Origin: Clusia tigrina
Lineage: Eukaryota > Arthropoda > Insecta > Diptera > Clusiidae
Length of the DNA stretch: 64,000 bases
Direction: 5' to 3'
Assembly (NCBI GenBank): GCA_920105625.2
Contig: OV050032.1
Span: forward strand, 131,027,810 to 131,091,809
Positions 46,001 through 57,216 of this stretch are shown here, in pieces. A model generated the notes under the pieces. It was given only the letters and a program-made list of their open reading frames with translations. It was not told the origin of the DNA and ran no database searches. Positions within the stretch are counted from its first letter, which is position 1; every line of letters begins with the position of its first letter. The translations under genes and the position numbers were made by a program.

Positions 46001-47649
46001 CATTTTCATATATTGATAAATCTATTGTAAACGCTGCTACAGAAGAAAAAATTTACAACAACAATGTTATTGTCTGTCACTCAACTAATACAGAAACAGC
46101 AACAGCATTCCCTAAATTCCTGTCGAAATATTCCAGTTTCACTACGTTAATACGTGTGATGGCATACCTTTTTCGCTATTTCGAAAATTTAAAATGCAAA
46201 ATAAAGAAGATCGAAATAGATACAAGCTTCTTAAAAACATGGGAACTTACAAGAGCAAGGAATCATCTAATTCGAATAACACAAGCTGTAACATTTCGGG
46301 AAGAAATACAATGCTTAAAATCAAGTAAACCTCTTCCTAATAATAGCCGAATTCTGAAGTTATCACCATTTTTAGATGAATTGGATATTGTCAGAGTTGG
46401 TGGTGGCATATCTCAGGCCGAGATTCCATTCCACACGAAGCATCCTATACTTTTGACCAAACAAAATCCTATTTCCCTTCTTATCTTTTCAGAGGCACAT
46501 AAAAAGACTTGCCACGGTAGTCTTCTGCTAATGCAGTCCTATGTTTCACGGCATTATTGGGTAGTCTCTGCTCGTGACTTAGCAAAAAAGGTGCAACGCA
46601 ATTGCATCGTGTGCTTCAAATACAAAACTAAGACTTGTCAACAATTAATGGGTAACCTGCCAGCTGTCCGCCTTCAGCCAGCCCGCCCCTTCAAGCATAG
46701 TGGGCTCGACTACGCCGGTCCCATCAATATAAAAACATCATCCTTAAGAACGGCATCTACTTCTAAGGGATACATTTGCCTTTTCATATGTATGTGCACC
46801 AAGGCAATACATTTGGAAGCCGTCACCAGCCTTAATGTAGATGCATTCTCAGCAGCTTATCGCCGTTTTATTGCTCGTCGAGGAATTTGTACGGACCTAT
46901 ACTCCGATTGTGGTACAAATTTCGTTGGTGCGAATAAAGAGCTGCAAGTTATTTATCAGCGCAATAAATTATCCCTTCCCGAGCATCTCGCTGAAACACT
47001 GGCCAATCAAGGTACGAAATGGCACTTCATTCCTCCTGCTTCGCCTCATTTTGGTGGATTCTGGGAAGCAGGAGTAAAATCCACAAAATATCATTTACGT
47101 CGAATAGTCAATGATCGTCTCCTCAATTACGAAGAACTAAGTACGCTTCTCGCACAGATTGAAAGCATTCTAAACTCCAGACCTCTATGTCCCCTGTCAA
47201 CTGATCCCCAAGATCACAAAGCGCTTACACCTGCGCACTTTTTAATCGGTGAACCTACAGTTTGCATTCCGGATGAAGATTTATTGGATGCAAACGTTGA
47301 TCGACTCTGTCGTTGGAAACAGAGTGTACTTCTTAAGCAACACTTCTGGGAAAGATGGAAAAGAGAGTACATGTGTCGACTACAATCACGCCCCAAATGG
47401 AATAAAATAATCGATAACATTAGAGTTGGCGACATCGTACTCTTACTCAATGAAAAAAAAGTTCCTGGTCAGTGGCCTCTCGCAAAAGTTGAAGAATTAC
47501 ATCCTGGTAATGATGGCTTGGTTCGAGTTGTTACTCTCTACTGCAACAAGAAATATATTAAACGTCCAATTGCCAAACTGTGTCGATTACCAACAAATGA
47601 CATCACGTCAAGAGAAGATACGGAATCATCAAGCAACAGTCCTAATTAA
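43075..47649 (+). pseudogene. BEL1 gag-pol, in-frame RT-core deletion and two TAA codons
   Basis: One frame from ATG 43075 to TAA 47647-47649 is interrupted only by TAA 44227-44229 and TAA 44299-44301. Gag (to about 44310) has LPKIQLPTFSGDY and zinc motifs CPCCNKRHPLYKC and CRNCLRTGH; the first stop falls in the last knuckle. The protease has ALVDQGSQVSFI. The RT begins (TGRYTVHLPFK) but jumps near 45285 from LNHM straight to KLFDPLGWLSP, so the catalytic core with its Asp motif is absent. RNase H (HGFSDASLTAYAAVVY, WTDSTIVLAWL) and integrase (HKKTCHGS, CIVCFKYK, LDYAGP, SDCGTNF, FWEAGVK) look complete. Downstream of the stops 1109 codons remain open. It is non-autonomous at best. Confidence 0.9.
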
Positions 47650-47663
47650 GAACAGAGGTTCTT

Positions 47664-47674
47664 GGCGGGGAGAA
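47664..47674 (+). other. BEL1 polypurine tract
   Basis: GGCGGGGAGAA directly precedes the 3' LTR, as expected for plus-strand priming. Confidence 0.8.
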
Positions 47675-48233
47675 TGTTTGGGAGTTTTTATACCCAAACA
47701 ACATTAATCACCATGATCATCCCCACGGTACCACACAAATCCACATCTGGTATCCCTGGATACCAATATCAACATTACATATGCATAAGTCAGCTCATAT
47801 TTACATACATATTAACTAAGGCAAATCAGTCAAAGTTTTACGGTTATCGTTTTGTCATAATTTGTGCATGCATTCCCTTTACACCGCTAACAATACCCCT
47901 CAAGTTGGAACTACACATTAAGCAACAGTTAGGGTTTTTGTCTCTGTTGTTTTGCGTTTGTGTTTTGTTGTTGTGTTATTGGAAGTAAATGCAATTTCTG
48001 CTGTAGAATTTTTTTAACATTAATTTCGAGAAGAAGTTCAAGAAGATTTTAAAAGGAGTATGAAAAATATTGTTGACTAGCGAAGAGCTCCTCAAGAAGA
48101 ATAAAAAATAAAAAATTAAATAATTAATAGTGGATATAAAATTCCTTGTAAATTTACTAAGAAAATAATAAATGAATTTTTATTAAAAGAAAAGAAGCCC
48201 TCGTTTAAGCTTCTTAAACAGAAGCTCTCATAC
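47675..48233 (+). repeat. BEL1 3' LTR
   Basis: 559 bases, about 98 % identical to the 5' LTR by eye count, with the same terminal inverted repeat. It is followed by ACGAGT, the right target duplication. Confidence 0.92.
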
Positions 48234-48580
48234 ACGAGTATATAAATTTTCTCTTTTTCAATTGCATTTCCATATATTGCTTAGCTCAAAGTTACTAATA
48301 ATCTATCGCGTTCACTACTAGCTTTCCTTATACTGTATTTGGATAGGGACGGTCCCACCATATGCAACAACAGATCAAATTGGTCTATAGACATTCTGGT
48401 ATAATTGTGGAAGCCCTCTAAACATTTCTTTCATTAAATGCGGAGTATCACCAAATGTCTCACGATTTCTGAGTAATTCCCGAACCCACAATGTCGGCTC
48501 GCATTTTAGGAACGCTTTCAATTTCACGCTGATGCTTACAGAAAGTTCACGTCAAGCTAAGCCAACATTGGAAACGCGCC

Positions 48581-48990
48581 TTAAAGGCTTTAACATAAAC
48601 ATACAATTATATATATGTATATAAAACAAATCTAATAACTTTGTTCAAAATATGAAAATAACTAAAAGCACATTTTTTAAGTCCATATATAATTTTAAAT
48701 ATATATAATGTGGTAACTCTCAAAAAAGTCAAAAAATTATTTCATAGCAAACTGCCAACAAGTTATTAGTAGTGAAGTAGTGATTGTAGTGTGAATACGT
48801 AAAAGTTGAAATTACAATAAATTGCTTGCAGTACTCAGAAGTGGGATCGAGTTTTCCAAATTTCCTACTGACGAAGGAATATCGAATACTTATACAGTTG
48901 CCGAACCGAAATTGTGGCTGCGTCAACTGGGCGAAAAACTACTGGTAGTAAGAATGGTGTAGTGCTCCGTTCGGAAAAAATTCTAACAAC
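48581..48990. other. AT-rich DNA, possible LTR remnant of the pol-less gypsy relic
   Basis: No coding sequence recognised. An AATAAA (near 48815) and T/A-rich sequence precede the gag-like frames, so part of this could be an LTR or leader. No primer site could be defined. Confidence 0.35.
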
Positions 48991-50340
48991 TATTTGAGGC
49001 GATTTGCGGTTAGCTGACGACAGCAGCGCAGAAATGATCACGGTCGTCGAGGATGGCGACATAGGCGCAGAACCAAATATGAACAACAACAACGATCAAA
49101 ATGAGTGCAATGATACAAATGAGTGGGATTTGTTTCGAAAGGAACTGGAACTAATAAAACGTGAAATTGAAATGAAAAAGAAAAGAAGATAAAAAACTCT
49201 AAAAATTACCTACTTATAGAGATGCGGCTACTATTTGAAGACCGTCCAAACCGTTTAGCCTTGAAAAAAGAATTCGAAGCCAGAAAATGGCAACCGAATG
49301 AAACACTTCAAGAATACTTTCACGAAAAACTGATGTTTGCTAATAAGATTTCTATTGACGATAGCGAACTGCTGGAATATCTGGTGGAAGGAATTCCAGA
49401 TTACAATTTACGCTGACAAGCCAAGTTACAGTCTTTCAAAGAGAAGCATAAAATACTTGTAGCATTTCAAGCCATGCGATAGATGAAACAAAGAGAAGTT
49501 AAAGCAAATAGCTCAGAGGTTGTCCCGCAAATGGCTGGAAATCTACAATCAAGACCCACCAGATACTACAACTGTAATTCATTTGGACACATGCCAGGTG
49601 AGTGCCGTGAACCTAAGCGTGAAAGTGGAGCATGTCATATTTGTGCAGAATGCTGCTGAGTGTCCGAAACGAAAGTAGAATCTATGGATTGGTTAACAAA
49701 CATGGCGATGATGAGAACGATACACGACGATTAAGATATATTAGTTATACTTTTAGTGAATATAGTTTTAATTATAGATCAATGTTAGCTATATTGATAG
49801 ACACCGGCAGTTAAGATATACTAATTATACTTTTAGTGAAGATAGTTTTAATTATAGATCCATGTTAGGTACATTGATAGACACCGGCAGTTCCATTAGT
49901 ATTGTACGCCAACAATTAGTGCCTAGCATACTTCTTATAAAATGTAACAGGCCTGTATTGAATTTTTTTGGTATTAATGAAAGTCAACTTAAAATTTTTG
50001 GTACAATAAATTCTACTATATTTTATGCCAAAAGAGAAATAGAGTTAGAATTATGTGCCGTATCAAACGATACCATGACGTATCTTGTGATTTTAGGTAA
50101 AGATTTCATAAATTCAGCGAAATTTAAATTTGAAAATGTATGTGAAGTTATGAATTATGATGAATACAAAATGAGTGTGGTATACAAGGGTAATGATGAC
50201 TTAGTAAGAGTGTGCGACGTAAAAACACAAAGAGGCATATTTAAAAGAGCAATTCAAAGACGGGCACCATTATTCTCGGAACATGAGGACGACATCGAAG
50301 TAGATCCAGAAAAGCAACCATGCCAAAAAGGAGAAGAATA
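48991..50340 (+). pseudogene. Gypsy-type relic D: gag pieces and protease
   Basis: Fragments at 48991-49192 and 49222-49416, then a continuation through two stops to a zinc knuckle (YYNCNSFGHMPGEC) near 49560, form a gag with internal deletions. The protease follows with the active-site motif LIDTGSSISIV (about 49873-49905) and the late motif VILGKDF. The stretch 49735-49815 is repeated at 49815-49895, duplicating the active-site segment and breaking the frame. The last residues (RAPLFSEHEDDIEVD) look like the C-terminal end of an errantivirus pol, so RT, RNase H and integrase have been removed between about 50200 and 50250. It is non-functional. Confidence 0.7.
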
Positions 50341-51540
50341 ATACCAGCAATCACCAATAGTTTGGCATTGCTACTAACAATATTGATATTACCAATAATA
50401 TTGGGATCTCCAGTGCAAGTTAAACGTTTTGGTTCAAAACTTGGCATCCACTTCGAAAATATAGGATCAGTTGCTATCTCATCAACGGAATGGAACTTGC
50501 TCGTATACTACGATCTGAAACGCAATTGGCATCAACGTTATCCAATGGTACCAGCACCCTACGTCAACTTTGCCGAAAGATTAAACAAAACTTCACTTGT
50601 AGTCATCTTACCGACAGCTTCGATCGACTGGAAGGAGAATTGCGTGTAGATAATAATCTGTTAAGAAGCAGTCGCAACAGGAGAGAGGCAATAAATCTCG
50701 TTGGAAACCTTGCACATTCCCTGTTTGGCGTATTAGATTCACAGTATTCCAAAAATATGCCAAGGACAATATTAAACGTCAAAGAAAACGATTCCAATCT
50801 GCTACATCTGCTGAAGAATCAAACATCAATCATTGATTCCACCGTCAACATCATAAAGCAGGATCAGATAGCGGTTAAGACAAAATTTGTTGAATTTGAC
50901 CAACAAGTAAATCAAATTTGGAATCGAAATTGTTGGAACTATTCGACGCTCTGTCAATTCAACTAACTCTAATCGCAACCGAGTTACAACGTACGAGTAC
51001 ACAGTCAGCTATACTGGATGTTCTCACAGACACTCACCATGGTAAATTCAATCCGCTATTGTTAACTCCCGTGCAATTGCGGTACCAAATTGAATCAATA
51101 ACACTATGGTGGCAATTGATACATGCACCACCTTTCTGGCAACAAATGCTGCTCGCGATCAATACCTCCGAATTAGCTCCGACGACTTTGCATCATGTGA
51201 GCGAATCAATCAAATTGAATACGTATGTTCAAATGTGCCAATCCGGTACAGCTATGAGGCCGAGATTTGTTCCTGCGAAATCAATTTGTTTAACAACAAC
51301 ACTCAACCAAATTGTAAACTAAAACCTGTGGCCAATAACATTACGTGGCTACCATTGAAGAAAAAAAATCAATGGATTTATGCAATTCCGTCAACTTCAC
51401 GAGCCACTGCAGTCTGCGGCAAGGAAATCATCCCGTTGACACTGAAAGGCTCAGGACTACTGACACTTCAGCCAGAATGTGTGCTGAAACACAATGCAAT
51501 CTCAATACAAGGGCAAGAATCCGTGTCCAGTGCGTAAACA
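50320..51540 (+). pseudogene. Relic D env-type gene, truncated
   Basis: ATG 50320 overlaps the end of the pol remnant, as env starts often do. The N-terminus has basic residues then a Leu/Ile-rich signal-peptide-like segment. Later frames (50490-50966, 50918-51322, 51106-51537) hold a basic cleavage-like site NRREA followed by VGNLAHSLFG, and several Cys. The frames overlap out of register, so there are at least three frameshifts. Homology stops at about 51540, where the minus-strand BEL2 begins; the membrane anchor is missing. It is an endogenous insect retrovirus-type envelope gene of a different family from A-C. Confidence 0.72.
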
Positions 51541-51544
51541 GCAT

Positions 51545-53247
51545 CGACTTTAGCAGCGCACAATTCCAGTCTTGGTAATGTTACTTGCTTTGTTGGAGCT
51601 ACTCGTTATTTCGCAATCTTGTGTTCGCATGTATGCTACTGCTCCATAGGCACGTTCTGATGCGTCAGCGAAAAGGTGTACTTGAGGGTCTTTGGGTACT
51701 GTGCGACCGAAGACGTGGCGTGGCACGCTGATGGTTTCTAACTTCTGAAAGTCCTTTTTGAAAGTTAGCCATGCTTAGTGAAGTGGTGGTGGAACTTCTG
51801 TTTCCCAGTCTATTTTAAGTTTCCATAGTTGTTGAAGGAATACTTTTGCTGTGGTCGTAACTGGCGCGACGAAACCAAGGGGATCAAAAATACGGGAAAT
51901 ATCTGCTTAGGCTGACGCTTTGTTATCGCACCGGATTCTACTATTCCAACCTTGACCTTAAAGTCATCATTAGAAGGGCTCCAAATTAATCCCATTGTTT
52001 TGATGTTGTCGTCCATTGTGTCACCGAATTCCATATTTACTTCACGGTCCGTGACTGGAATTTCTTCTAGTAACCTTGGGTGATTCGCGCACCATTTCAG
52101 TAAATTGAATCCCGCGGAACTAAGCATCAGTCGAAGTTGCCGCTGTATTTCACATGCAGTGGAGAGATGATCAGATCCGCTTAACACAACATCGACATAA
52201 AAATTGGATTTTACGACTTCTGCTCCTAGTTGCTATTTGTTGGCTTGATCGTCAGCCAGCGCCTGAAGTGTGCGTATAGCCAAATAAGGTGCAGACGTTG
52301 TGCCGTAGGTGACTGTCGTGAGCTGATAACACTTCATGGGATGTGAGGGATCCTCTCTCCACCAGATAAGTTGGAACTTTTGATGGTCTTCATCTACTCG
52401 CACTTGTCGATACATCTTTTCAATGTCAGCTGTAAAGACAAATCGTGGGAGCCAGAATCGCAGAAGAATAGTGAACACATCTTCCTGGATAGTTGGTCTT
52501 GTTGCCAGAAGATTGTTTAAAGAGACATTTGTTGATGTTTTGGCTGAAGCAGCGAATACGACTCTTAGCTTTGTCGTTGAGCTATCTGGCTTCAAAACGG
52601 CATGATGTGGAAGAAAGTAGTGGGAACTCTTGATGCTAGTTATGTCAATCTCTTCCATATGACCAAAGCTTCTCGTATTCTCGCATGAAGGCCACATATT
52701 GGGCCTTGAATTCATTAATCTTTATCATTTTTCGTTCAATTGTCATGAACCGTTGCAGAGCTAACTTCCGCGATTCTCCCAGTTGGTTTGGAGTAGTTTG
52801 GAACGGCAATTTCACTATGAAGCGCCCATTGTTATCACGTTGATAATTTTGCAGAAAATGTTCTTCACAGCGACGCTCGGCGGTTGTAAGCTTACAGCTA
52901 GGTGAATCACATCCTTCAAGTTGCCACAATTTTTCAAGAGTGTCGTTGAGGGAACCATTCTCCTGACCAGTGTAGACTGCACATGTTGCTATTTTTGTTG
53001 AGCTTTGGCCAATTTTTCCACTTATCACCCAACCAAGCGTTGTGTTTTGTATGACTGGGAGCTCAGAGGAAAGTTTGATTTGGCCCATTTCTATGAGGTC
53101 GTAATACAACTCTACGCCCAAGAGAACATCGATTTTTCCTGGTTGATGAAAGTCCGGATCAGCCAGTTGTACACCTTTAGGAATCGCTGCTGAGCTGGTT
53201 GAGTTGGAACAATCTTGGCAGCACAAATGCCTCGAAGTCGGCAGCAA
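51545..53247 (-). pseudogene. BEL2 pol: RT and start of RNase H
   Basis: The frames at 53247-52645, 52715-52233 and 52187-51810 give the RT: TERRCEEHFLQNYQR, YFLPHHAVLKPDSSTTKLRVVF, FVFTADIEKMYRQV (first Asp), TVTYGTTSAPYLAIR, and a polymerase motif YVDV where YVDD is expected (near 52190). A TAG lies shortly before it, near 52235. Near 51700 the RNase H begins (LFADASERAYGAVAYMRTQ) and ends at the truncation. The lost second Asp and the stop make the polymerase inactive. Confidence 0.82.
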
Positions 53248-55175
53248 AGTTGCTTGTTCGAGATTCCAGTATCATGTGAGCGCGGTGCGTAGCTATTCTT
53301 TGGGCATTTCCAATACCATCAATGCACAACGAAGCCTTGATTGGATATATACCTAGTCTTTTAATGACACGCTCGGAGACGATGTTGATTTGTGATCCTG
53401 AGTCGAGAATGGCTCTAAATTCACCCGATCGTCCATTCGCAGCTTTTATTCTGATTTTAGCTGTTCCCAACGAGACATAACAGCTTCGATGTGTAGGCAT
53501 GATGCCGGTGGCTGCTGATGCCACTGCGGTATTTGAAAGAGTTGTAGTTGATTTTAAATTGATTGCTGTTGATCGGCTTCCTCTTGTGGTCTGGTCCCGT
53601 GCTTCTAGATGGAACAACGTGTTGTGTTTTCTATTGCATTTGGTGCAGTTGCCTGACACGCAAGATTTGGCATTGTTGCCACCTTTCAGACAGTTTCCAC
53701 AGTAGTTTGCTTTTTGGACTGTGTTTAACCGCTGACTTGGTGTCATCTAGAGAAAATCTTGACAGTGGAATAGCCCATGATGTTGGTTGCATGTGATGCA
53801 TGCTGGACCTGTTGGCACTGAGACATTTAACGCCTGGTAGGCCCTTGGTCGCCCTTGTTCTGCCGCATCCTTGTTGAGTCTTCCTCCTAAAGCTTCCATT
53901 GACTGGAATCTAAGTTCAAGGAATTTCAGGAATTCGTTTACAGATGGTATCTCCTTCGGTTGTTTTAAGGATTGCTCCCATAATGCGTGAGTGGTTTTGT
54001 GTAGGTTTTGGATTAATATGTACAGCAGAATGCAGTCCCAACTGTCGGTGCTCACTCCTAGACCTTGTAGAGTCATGATGCACTCCTTGGTAGTGTCTTG
54101 GAGGAGCTTAATCGCTGATACCTGATCGTTGTTGATTGTCGGTTGGGAGAGCAGTCTGCTTAACGTTGCGTTTATCAGCAGCCGAGGGTTTTCATATCGA
54201 TCCTTGACCACCGCCCATGCAGCCTCGTAATCATTTGCGAATTCTGTGAAGTGCCGAATTAGTCCTTCCGCCTGAGCAGATAAACTGGACTTCAAGGACC
54301 ACATCTTTTGGCAAGCTGGAATTGGTTGTTTGTCGACCAACTCCATAAATAGATCATTGAACTGACTCCACTTGTGGTAGCTGCCATCGAACTTTTGTAG
54401 TTCAACCTTGGGTAGTTTCAGACCTGATGTCGTCATATTGGCTGTTTGCCTATTGACTGCTGTTGGAGAGGCTTGCATAATTGATGCCGCTGATTCTCTA
54501 GCCATATCTTGAAGCTGCAAAATCTGTGCAGTGATTGCTTGCCCAATCTGGGCAAAAGTCGTATGAGCTGGGCTCATCAGATAACCAGATCCTTTGGTGC
54601 AGGTCCTGGGCAGATTTCCAATGCGTTTCTACGGTCTTCGCCTGCATTGCATAATAGTGAGACGTTTGTTGTGTCACACTGTTAAGCACTTGGCTAAGTA
54701 GTTTGCTAGCTGTGTCTATTGACTTCTTTTGTTTGTCAATTAGTGAGCATAGCTGACTTGATGGACTTCTGGTGGCCGCTATCACGGTGCTTGATTCGCT
54801 TTGTCTAGTGGCTGGCTGCGGCGACCGTACTGTTTTGAGTACCTCCGGTGCAGACTTTGAGGTTGATGCTGCTTAGAGACGTTTGATGGCCTGTACTGCT
54901 CTGTCCATCTCATCGCGTGGTTCTCGGTATTTCGTGCGAATGGCAGTGTGTATATCCTTCACAAAATGCGGGTGTTCTACTTCCTTGCCATGTTGGTCGC
55001 GGATGATATTGTCGAGTTTGTCAAACTGTACCCACAATTCCTCCAGCTCCTTGGCTTTTGCTGTTACAACATCTATTGTTCTGCGATCTTGTGGCGCCTT
55101 CTTGTAGTTGGCTATAGCTTTTTGTAAAGCCAGTGCAAGTTCATCTTGCCTCAATGATAGTTCATCCATTCCCAT
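53177..55175 (-). pseudogene. BEL2 gag and protease
   Basis: Starting near 55175 (MGMDELSLRQDEL), the frame has one stop near 54875 and a frameshift near 54570. It has LPKVELQKFDGSYHKWSQF and the gag helical domain to about 53900, then zinc motifs CITCNQHHGLFHC and, past TAG 53747-53749, CGNCLKGGNNAKSC and CTKCNRKHNTLFH. The protease follows with AILDSGSQINIVSE near 53400. This is the normal Pao/BEL arrangement. Three breaks make it non-functional, though most of the domain is readable. Confidence 0.82.
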
Positions 55176-55479
55176 GATGATGACGTATCGTGTTTTTGAA
55201 TGCTATGTGCAGGATTCGTTGTTGTCGTCTGCTGGTTACCGGCTAATGCTGACTTGATTGTTGTCGTCTGCTGGTTACAGGACACTTGATAGCTTGATGA
55301 TAAGCCAGTAATAATGTCTGAAGTCTTCTGCAGGTTACTAGCTTAGGACTTGATTGTTGCATGTGGATACTACGTTGGTAGCTGTTTGCTGCCCACTGAA
55401 GGATGTTTCAATGATCAGTGGATCGATGGATATTTGGCACTTGAACCAGTTATCCTTTCCGTCTGATATCAGAAGGTTG

Positions 55480-55497
55480 CAAACGTCGGGGTCACCA
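55480..55497 (-). other. BEL2 primer binding site
   Basis: On the minus strand TGGTGACCCCGACGTTTG lies 3 bases after the LTR end (TTTAACA at 55501-55507). TGGTGACCCCGAC is a common primer-site form in BEL/Pao elements. Confidence 0.65.
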
Positions 55498-55500
55498 AAA

Positions 55501-56261
55501 TGTTAAACTAAATTTAACAGGTGAAAATGTTAAACTAAATTTAACGGTTCTTGTACCGAGTTGATGATAATGTTGACACCAGGCACGTAAACCGTGGTAT
55601 CGTTGAAGAAAGACCTTCAACAGCGGTGCTTGTACCGAATTGATGGTGGGTTTGACAACAGGCACATAAGCCTTGGTGTCGGAGAAGGAGAATCAATCAA
55701 TGCTAAGTTAAAATGAAAAGACTCATAGTTAACTCTTACTGATTGACTGACTTTTGGCTGTGCCAATCGTGGGTATTTATTCATTTTTTCTATATACATA
55801 AATTTCATATCATTTGTTTATACATATATTAGGTATTATTGAATTTAAAGCCTAACCATGAAATGTGCATTATTGACAAATTTGCAAGCTGGCCTTGACT
55901 TGAGTTCTTCAGAGAATTGCACTTGATATCATGTTTCATCCAGTTCAATGCCTTCGCTGATGTAGATTGTATATATTGGAATTTTTTTGAACAATGCAAA
56001 TTTCATCGTTAAGCTGGCAAGGTTTGCTTAACACAAGCCTAATTGTATGCAAAAGAAGATGTTACGCATTAAAATATTGAATGTTACATACCTCCCAATG
56101 AGGTTTGCACATCAACTTAATGCACTTAACAAATGTAATGGCTTTATGAAAAGTGGAACCGATGGAATGGATTTTTATATCGATAACGACGATATAAAAT
56201 GTGTAACAAAAAAAAAAGTTTGAAAAATTATATAACGAATATTTGTACTGCAAACGCCTGA
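55501..56261. other. BEL2 LTR-side DNA with internal tandem repeats, then unassigned
   Basis: Two diverged repeats of about 75 bases start at CTTGTACCGA (55550 and 55629), and a shorter duplication of GTTAAACTAAATTTAAC occurs at 55502 and 55530. They suggest LTR regulatory repeats. Beyond about 55860 the sequence is AT-rich without recognised features. Confidence 0.5.
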
Positions 56262-56570
56262 TGAACCGGAAGCGGAGTGTGAAATGAAAATTATGCTGAA
56301 TAATGAAAAACCCTTCCACTGACCCCCACGGAGATTAGCTTATAGTGAAAGAGAAAAGGTTCAGGTTATTTTAGATGAATTGTCGCAAAAGAGTGTAATA
56401 CGGCCGAGTAAATCTGAATAATCCTCACCAATTGTATTAGTGCGGAAAAAAACTAGTGAAATACGACTTTGTGTAGACTATCGAAATTTAAATAAGAATA
56501 CCCCAAACGATAATTATACAATACCATTAATTGACGACCTTGTGGATAGGTTCGTTAATAAAATCATATT
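56262..56570 (+). pseudogene. Gypsy-type RT N-terminal fragment
   Basis: With two stops in frame it reads YSEREKVQVILDELSQ, VIRPSKSE, SSPIVLVRKK, IRLCVDYRNLNKNT and YTIPLIDDLVDRF, the start of a Ty3/gypsy RT. It ends before the catalytic motif. It differs from copies A-C. An isolated scrap. Confidence 0.75.
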
Positions 56571-57216
56571 AAAAATGCCATCGAAAGCAAGAGAGTTCGG
56601 ATGTGTTTTTCGGTTGCTACTCAATTATATGGTGATTTAAAGTGAAATAATTTAATGTTTCGAGTTTTAAGCCCAGCGAAATAGACGCACTATAAAAGTC
56701 AGTGAGTGAAATTGGCAAAAGGAGTTTGTGCGAAATATCAAATATCAGTTTTTAAACTTAAAATTTGAATATGTGTTAGCTTCTAATAAAGAAACGGAAC
56801 TATAGCGGTCAGTGGATGAGCGTATTGCGCTCTCCCACTCACCCAGTGCGCTCTCCTGTTCAGCGCATGCGCTCTCAAAGTGTGCTTGCACTTGCACCAA
56901 CACCTGATCTGCCTCAGTCGCTTTCCCAGCAGCGGCCGGTAATCGCGCAACTGAGTGAGTACAGTATGTTACCTTCTTTCCCCAATGAAAGGTCGGATGT
57001 TCTCGGCATGACTGTCGATAGCGGTTTGACGACGAATGTGGTTCCCTCACTACCTTTGCCTGCAAAACAGAGACAGGCGAGCAGAGGTAGCATGTCCCAC
57101 AACGGCGAGCGGCCGGGCGGCGGCCTTCAACGGCGTCCACAACTAAAGAGTGCAAACAGGTTCCTTCCACGTCTCTCTCTCACTTGTCCGATCGTGCTAA
57201 AACGAAATCGCCAACA
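56571..57216 (+). other. 5' region of J3, GC-rich, no supported gene
   Basis: More GC-rich than its surroundings. GCGCTCTC occurs at about 56826, 56850 and 56870, within 50 bases, and could be promoter or 5' UTR elements. The long frame at 56816-57343 is out of register with gag and has no domain. Confidence 0.4.

Larger units (their letters stand above)
42373..48233 (+). mobile_element. BEL/Pao LTR retrotransposon BEL1, both LTRs present
   Basis: Two 559-bp LTRs (42373-42931, 47675-48233) bracket a primer site, a single gag-pol frame and a polypurine tract. ACGAGT flanks both sides (42367-42372, 48234-48239), giving a 5-6 bp target duplication. I count 11 differences between the LTRs (about 2 %), so it inserted fairly recently. 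It sits within the Harbinger transposase relic. Domain order gag, protease, (RT), RNase H, integrase marks BEL/Pao. Confidence 0.93.
42171..48560 (-). pseudogene. PIF/Harbinger transposase N-terminal half, interrupted
   Basis: The minus-strand part at 48560-48240 reads WVRELLRNRETFGDTPHLM, then after a frameshift FDLLLHMVGPSLSKYS and ERDRLLVTL. Past the BEL insertion, 42372-42171 continues LVVDFCRFLDSGMRYSSL, SSAFCMGKTTIHQIIKET and MLESYM, then stops. Alternation of a WVR block, an F-x-LLxxVGPxL block, RLxVTLRFLAxG and a helix-turn-helix-like GKSTI segment is the order seen in Harbinger-type transposases. The catalytic half is missing. It is not functional. Confidence 0.72.
41918..48580 (-). 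mobile_element. PIF/Harbinger-type DNA transposon, short relic split by a BEL element
   Basis: Inverted ends: GGTGCGTCTCCAATGTTGGC... (41918-41940) and the reverse complement of 48558-48580, matching at 21 of 23 positions. Flanks contain TTAA on both sides (41913-41916, 48581-48584), but the exact target duplication is unclear. Without the BEL insertion it is only about 0.8 kb and carries a part of a transposase gene, so it is an internally deleted derivative. Confidence 0.75.
51541..55860 (-). mobile_element. BEL/Pao element BEL2, 3'-truncated
   Basis: Minus-strand order from the right: LTR-like DNA ending at 55501, primer site, gag (55175-53180), protease, RT and the first RNase H motifs, then an abrupt end at about 51545 within the RNase H (LPRLELCAA). 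Integrase and 3' LTR are missing. The right limit is estimated, as no second LTR is available for comparison. Confidence 0.78.

Noticed and set aside
44320..47649. Separate host gene starting at 44320
   Set aside because: Same frame as the upstream gag and lies between two LTRs; it is the BEL1 pol after two stop codons.
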